Under the pieces are notes generated by a model. It saw only the letters and a program-made list of their open reading frames with translations. It was not told the origin of the DNA and did not search any database. From contig JADJUV010000127.1 of the NCBI GenBank assembly GCA_016716885.1, positions 1 through 20,022 of the forward strand: DNA of 20,022 nt, written 5' to 3'. Source of the DNA: Candidatus Trichofilum aggregatum. GTDB taxonomy: Bacteria; Chloroflexota; Anaerolineae; Promineifilales; Promineifilaceae. Positions 16,773-20,022 of this stretch are shown piece by piece (position 1 is the first letter of the stretch; every line of letters begins with the position of its first letter). A program made the position numbers and the translations under genes.

Positions 16773-17208
16773 ACTCCTCTTTATTTTCGAGTTTCGAGTT
16801 TTGAGTTTCGAGTTTTTGACTCTTGGTTAATGATGCTATCAGTGTAGGGGAAGGAAGACGCGGCCGCATGACGCTCACCCATTGCCCAGACCACGCCAAC
16901 CTGACGCTAGGATCGGGTTGCCCACGGCGCGGCCGCAACACAAATTATGAGGGATGAATTATGAAGGATGAAAGGGGGGAACGCGGCCGCATCACAGGAT
17001 TACATCAACGGATTAAAGAAACAAACGGATTTTTCAGAGGGCGATTTTAATCCGTCCTTTCCCAATCCGTTGACGTAATTGAAGGCCACACGGTAAGAAG
17101 CAAAACGAGAGATTTAATCGGCATAATGCTATTGTCATGCGGCGGCCCCACATAACCCCTATCCACCGTGAGCAATACGGCAACTTTGTGCAGCCTAAAA
17201 AGCTTCAA
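16773..17208. other. Spacer with short-period repeats and three GCGGCCGC copies
   Basis: No gene is recognised. It contains a ttcgagtttcgag-type tract (16784-16820), two direct copies of aattatgarggatg (16943-16956 and 16957-16970), and an inverted repeat of 15/16 bases (16999-17014 / 17064-17079, attacatcaacggatt). Octamers are at 16860, 16929 and 16983. The macroglobulin promoter should lie here, but no clear -35/-10 pair stands out. Confidence 0.65.
16774..16779 (-). promoter_or_regulatory. Ribosome binding site that questions the macroglobulin start
   Basis: GAGGAG on the minus strand lies only one base before the in-frame GTG at 16772 but exactly 8 bases before an ATG at 16765 in another frame. 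The latter is the natural spacing, so the true start is probably ATG 16765. Confidence 0.7.
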
Positions 17209-17457
17209 TCAGTTGAACAATAATCCAAAAGCACCAAGTATTCCAATTGCTTTAGCAATTAAACTGCCAACAATCATGCAACTTCCTACAAAAGCTTGAT
17301 AGGATCCAAGAAAGTCATCAGTCTCGGCATTTTTTAGCATCTTTTCTCCTTGAATCTGAAACCAACGACTTAACAGCCAAGTCACGCCAATGAAACCCAA
17401 AGAAGTTCCAATTCTCCAAATAATCATCCCTACTATGCTCATAGTTAGTTTACCCAT
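17209..17457 (-). CDS. Small membrane protein, function unknown
   Basis: This 82-residue protein is not recognised. Two hydrophobic stretches (about 8-28 and 52-80, the second rich in Gly, Ala and Ile) suggest two membrane helices joined by a short polar loop with EKMLKNAETDD. The local sequence is visibly richer in A and T than the neighbouring genes and has no GCGGCCGC. No good ribosome site precedes ATG 17457; an internal ATG six codons in (MSIVGM) is an alternative. It follows another small membrane protein gene in the same direction after about 98 bases. Two small hydrophobic proteins side by side could be immunity proteins or a small efflux or toxin-type pair, but nothing supports a particular choice. 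Confidence 0.5.
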   Translation of the reverse strand: MGKLTMSIVGMIIWRIGTSLGFIGVTWLLSRWFQIQGEKMLKNAETDDFLGSYQAFVGSCMIVGSLIAKAIGILGAFGLLFN

Positions 17458-17555
17458 TCATTCCGCGACGCTGGAATCACTCTAGAGGATCAAGAAGAAT
17501 ATACTATTTGATCGTTAGTTATTACTCTTTTTTGCCACGTACGAGTGCAATAAAG

Positions 17556-17846
17556 TTAATTGCCCACCAAACACACCGACAACAAGATTGATAAAGGTGC
17601 ACAGATTAGTACACTCATCGGAAACGTTGAAGTATCATTTGTAAAATCAGCTATTAAGCCAAATGCAGTACCAGCCAAAAAGGATGCACTGGCAACACGA
17701 ACCATGACAAACTTTACGGCTTTGCTCTCAATAGTTAATTCGCGACGCACTATCACTGCAAATTTGACGCCGTGATATAAAATGAAAGCAAAGCTTGAGA
17801 ATAACAATATAGCTCCTATCGCAACAATTACAGATGATGACATCAT
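17556..17846 (-). CDS. Small membrane protein, function unknown
   Basis: This 96-residue protein is not recognised. Hydrophobic segments at about 5-27, 48-65 and 73-94 suggest three membrane helices, with a basic loop VRRELTIESKAVKF between the first two. Translation is well supported by an aggag ribosome site three bases before the first ATG and six before the second, so it is probably a real gene. Like its downstream neighbour it lies in AT-richer sequence without the octamer that dots the surrounding DNA, which could mean recent arrival. The two proteins are similar in size and character but not obviously homologous. Confidence 0.6.
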   Translation of the reverse strand: MMSSSVIVAIGAILLFSSFAFILYHGVKFAVIVRRELTIESKAVKFVMVRVASASFLAGTAFGLIADFTNDTSTFPMSVLICAPLSILLSVCLVGN

Positions 17847-18146
17847 TTACTCCTGTGGAGAGTACAACATACCTTGCTGTGGTGAGATGTTCCTGTTCAA
17901 GAAGAAACCTCGCCGCGCCGCGTCTCATTTTCCCTCTAATCACGTTACACAACAACGCGGCCGCAACCGTGTTTCTCCTATCCGTGGCGCAGTAATTGGG
18001 AATGGTGAATGGTGAAGGGGGAATGGTGAGACGCGGCCGCAAAGTCTGGCTCCCCGCTAAAGTTCCCGTTCATGGGGCTGGGTTAGGGGTGGCGGTAATC
18101 GTGGTCAAGAAATGGACGACTGAAAAACCTGCACTGGCCAGAACTA
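17847..18146. other. Spacer with tandem ATGGTGA-type tract and two GCGGCCGC copies
   Basis: I see no supported gene. The tract gggaatggtgaatggtgaa continues to about 18030, next to an octamer at 18033; another octamer is at 17957. Open frames here on both strands lack ribosome sites and family similarity. The region separates the Sco gene from the small membrane genes downstream of it. Confidence 0.6.
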
Positions 18147-18829
18147 TTATTGCCGCATTAAGAATTGCAGGTCAGCTACAATGGCATCTGGGGTGATACC
18201 AAAGGGGTAAACCATAAACCATTCAAAATCCGGGTTGATCACATAAACGAAGGCTGTGTGATTCATGGCATAACCAATGGCTGAATCGGGTAGATCGACA
18301 CGGGCGTAACGAACACCATAGGGCGCGGCCGCGGCCGCGATCTCATCGGCTGTGCCTGTCAGGGCAATGGTTCCCTGCCCAAAGTGGTTGACGTATTCCC
18401 CCATTTTGGCTGGCGTGTCCCGGTCTGGGTCCACTGTCACAAAAACCATTGCACCTGTTCGGCATCCTCTTCAAGTAGCTTTGTACCCGCCCCAGCACGG
18501 CCAATGTGGCCGGACAAACATCCGGGCATGAGGTGTAGCCATAATTGAGCAAAATCCATTGGCCTTCTAGTTCACTCAGGGCGAACGCTTCACCCGTTTG
18601 GTCGGTTAAGACGAAATCAGGGGCACGTTCGGTCGGTTCGACAGTTGCCCCGGATAGGGTGTGATAGGTGTATTCATACCAGGCCATGGCCCCGGTTGCG
18701 GCCGCGGCCTACGGCCAACGCCAAAATGAGCCACAAGCCCCAGCGCCACCGGGCCTTAAGCCAGGTGATAACGGGTGAAGATGGGGCATCATGGGTTGAA
18801 GAGAGAGAATCGTTCATATTGAACATCAT
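18147..18829 (-). pseudogene. Sco1/SenC-family copper chaperone, interrupted by three apparent frameshifts
   Basis: Sco proteins are membrane-anchored thioredoxin-fold chaperones that deliver copper to the CuA site of cytochrome oxidase. All expected parts are present but in different frames. An N-terminal membrane anchor, WRWGLWLILALAVG, lies before about 18710; the thioredoxin-fold start with copper cysteines TSCPDVCPATL is in the frame ending near 18483; KLLEEDAEQVQ is in a third frame (about 18482-18450); and VFVTVDPDRDTP through NHTAFVYVINP (copper-binding His) runs from 18449. One extra base near the GCGGCCGC at 18698 and two missing A's (runs at 18480-18482 and 18449-18450) would restore one protein of about 225 residues. 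Starts at 18829, 18826 and 18817 are in frame; aaagg adjoins the first. It begins 8 bases after the Cox11-like gene. It could be true decay or sequence error. Confidence 0.85.
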
Positions 18830-18837
18830 CCTTTCGT

Positions 18838-19281
18838 TTACTGATCCAGTTCAGGGTAACGCGCCGTCGCCGCTTCAAAGGTGTGGCGCAGAACAAGGTG
18901 CTGACTCCCCGTAAGCCCTGCCGGTTCTACCCGAAACAACACCTCATACTCTTCCGGGCGATTGTTTTGAAACGTGTTAAGACCCGTACACTGGGAAAGA
19001 AACACTTCTAACTGTTCGCTCGCCTGGCCTGGTTCAATGGTAATGGTGGCATACGCTTCTAATCCGGTCAGGCTATTGTTGGTGACCCGGTAAATCACGC
19101 GCATCATCTCACCCGGTTTCGCTTCCACCCCCGAAGGAATGGTCTCTACCTCAAAAGGGAGATTGAGCACCGTACTGCTTATTTCCACGGTGACAGGACT
19201 GGTATAGCGCCAACCCAACCAACCCGTGAAACCTGATAATAAAAGAAACAAAAGAAGTAACCAGCGACGTGCAGGCATCAT
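18838..19281 (-). CDS. Cox11/CtaG-like cytochrome oxidase assembly protein
   Basis: This 147-residue protein has one N-terminal membrane helix (about 7-24) and a periplasm-side beta-sandwich domain. The core resembles Cox11/CtaG: AKPGEMMRVIYRVTNNS (54-70) corresponds to the family's VRPGE...Y-x-x-TN segment, and LEVFLSQCTGLNTF with EYEVLFRVEP (91-120) to the copper-site and F-x-V-DP segments. Cox11 inserts copper at the CuB site of heme-copper oxidases. Here the usual CFCF is reduced to a single cysteine, C98. The protein is also shorter than typical (about 180-200). A ggaaggg ribosome site precedes ATG 19281. The Sco gene follows with an 8-base gap, strongly supporting a role in oxidase copper assembly. 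Moderately sure of the family, less so of function. Confidence 0.7.
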   Translation of the reverse strand: MMPARRWLLLLFLLLSGFTGWLGWRYTSPVTVEISSTVLNLPFEVETIPSGVEAKPGEMMRVIYRVTNNSLTGLEAYATITIEPGQASEQLEVFLSQCTGLNTFQNNRPEEYEVLFRVEPAGLTGSQHLVLRHTFEAATARYPELDQ

Positions 19282-19399
19282 TTCACCCTTCCTTGAAATA
19301 CAGACCCATCATACTCAAGTCGGTGATTACGCATCAGTGACATCTGTCTAAAATTTGCCAGTACGAGTGTAACAGGTTTGGGTAATTTATTTGAACCAT

Positions 19400-19430
19400 A
19401 AAAAAAGCCCACGTCTAGTTGAACGCGGGC
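19400..19430 (-). terminator. Intrinsic terminator of the membrane protein gene
   Basis: On the minus strand, stem gcccgcg / cgtgggc (19430-19424 / 19413-19407, one G-U pair) is followed by seven T's (19406-19400). The stop codon of the upstream gene (19417-19415) lies within the hairpin loop, so coding sequence and terminator overlap. Confidence 0.8.
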
Positions 19431-20022
19431 CGATTAAGGGTTCCTGGCGGATTGTCTTTTATCTTACGCCGTAGTCTTAGCGGCTGCAAATGGTGTGTTC
19501 CGGCTTGCAAGGCGTCGGTAATCTGCTTTTGCGTTTCCGGTGAAAGTTCTACTAATGTGACCTTACCCGGTTTATTGTCGGGAGCCGGGAACACAAGTCG
19601 CTTTAGTTGAAAGGCATCTTCAGCCATCACGTCAGGAATGCGTAACGAATCCTTTACCTTCGCCGAACCCTCCACAAACTGATACCCCGACATGCTGATA
19701 TATAAATCGCGTGCCCCAGTAAATACCTGGAAAATGCGCCAGATAGGGTTACGAGACCAGTTCGTATCCAATACAGTGGGTAACCCTTTTAATTCAATAT
19801 TGTCTACAAAGGGCCAGGCCCCAGTTTGCGGTAGGGATATGACCAGCCGGGCATTGGTTTTGACCAGCCGATATTGCATAAATTCTAATCGCTCTGTGAT
19901 GGCATAAATGCCCAATAAAATGAACAGGACAATTGGCACAACCATGCTCCACAAAGGGAATTGAAAGATGAAAGCCAAAATGCCAATAACCACAATTAAG
20001 AAAAGGTGATAGCGGCTAACTG
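19415..20022 (-). CDS. Membrane protein of unknown function, N-terminus outside the window
   Basis: The frame is open to the window edge, so the true start lies beyond 20022; about 202 residues are visible. Two adjacent hydrophobic segments (near the visible start and around IVLFILLGIYAI) form a likely helical hairpin. They are followed by YRLVKTNARLVISLP and a soluble, strand-rich region of about 150 residues. The membrane hairpin followed by a Y-R-L-x-x-x-N-A-R-L-type strand is reminiscent of bacterial PH-domain membrane proteins, but similarity is weak and no function is claimed. Its own terminator separates it from the Cox11-like gene, so the two are probably separate transcripts. No octamer occurs in it. 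Confidence 0.7.
   Translation of the reverse strand, partial: VSRYHLFLIVVIGILAFIFQFPLWSMVVPIVLFILLGIYAITERLEFMQYRLVKTNARLVISLPQTGAWPFVDNIELKGLPTVLDTNWSRNPIWRIFQVFTGARDLYISMSGYQFVEGSAKVKDSLRIPDVMAEDAFQLKRLVFPAPDNKPGKVTLVELSPETQKQITDALQAGTHHLQPLRLRRKIKDNPPGTLNRPAFN

Larger units (their letters stand above)
653..18705. repeat. Highly iterated palindrome GCGGCCGC, 38 copies
   Basis: Starts: 653, 1989, 2224, 2469, 2705, 3247, 4179, 4797, 6636, 7259, 7312, 7588, 7682, 8278, 9276, 9757, 9873, 10123, 10664, 12711, 13190, 13839, 14001, 14575, 14742, 14920, 14970, 15363, 15610, 16180, 16860, 16929, 16983, 17957, 18033, 18325, 18331, 18698. The pair at 18325/18331 overlaps by two bases. Copies in genes are read in all three frames (Ala-Ala-Ala, Gly-Arg, Arg-Pro), so the constraint is on DNA rather than protein. 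Flanks favour C before and G after. Long gaps lie at 4805-6635, 10672-12710 and 18706-20022. Confidence 0.95.

Noticed and set aside
17728..18042. Minus-strand frame of 104 codons
   Set aside because: It overlaps the better supported small membrane gene and starts in a simple repeat with no ribosome site.
1..20022. CRISPR array, rRNA or transposase gene
   Set aside because: No regularly spaced direct repeats, rRNA signature sequences or transposase motifs were seen on either strand.

Overview
The window reads as a bacterial chromosome segment, most plausibly from a Chloroflexota (Anaerolineae-like) genome. That assignment is inferred from the recA-recX-rny gene order, the style of the secreted proteins and the dispersed spacer repeats; no rRNA or other decisive marker is present. 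The most striking property is DNA-level: the 8-base palindrome GCGGCCGC occurs 38 times in 20 kb (about 0.3 expected for a random 8-mer with equal base use). It appears in genes on both strands, in all three reading frames and in spacers, like the HIP1 palindrome GCGATCGC of cyanobacteria but with a different core.

Layout. 1-890: a dispersed inverted repeat, then a GNAT acetyltransferase. 890-1875: hairpin-rich spacers around a second, YjaB-like GNAT gene. 1875-3518: a lipoprotein with a propeller-like region and a C-terminal M23 peptidase domain. 3621-5537: a soluble sensor histidine kinase with two duplicated sensor domains and no adjacent response regulator. 5538-5857: a spacer repeat. 5891-6859: a metallo-beta-lactamase-fold hydrolase. 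6945-7838 (minus): a double-GNAT protein. 8106-12866: a housekeeping block of recA, recX, rny (RNase Y) and tpiA. 12930-16772 (minus): a very large secreted Ig-like/alpha-2-macroglobulin-type protein that lacks the thioester half. 17209-17846 (minus): two small membrane proteins in an AT-rich patch without the octamer. 18147-19281 (minus): a Cox11/CtaG-like protein followed by a frameshifted Sco1/SenC copper chaperone. 19415-20022 (minus): a membrane protein cut by the window edge.

How the genes fit together. RecA and RecX form a recombinase-modulator pair. RNase Y and TpiA are core RNA-decay and glycolysis functions in the same orientation. The Cox11-like and Sco genes sit 8 bases apart and look like a cytochrome oxidase copper-delivery operon, but Sco carries three apparent single-base indels. 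The macroglobulin gene also seems to have lost one base just after its best start codon. Because several of these indels are in short homopolymers, sequencing or assembly error must be separated from true decay. The recA-recX spacer (about 520 bases) ends in a good intrinsic terminator with no gene before it, so it may encode an unrecognised RNA.
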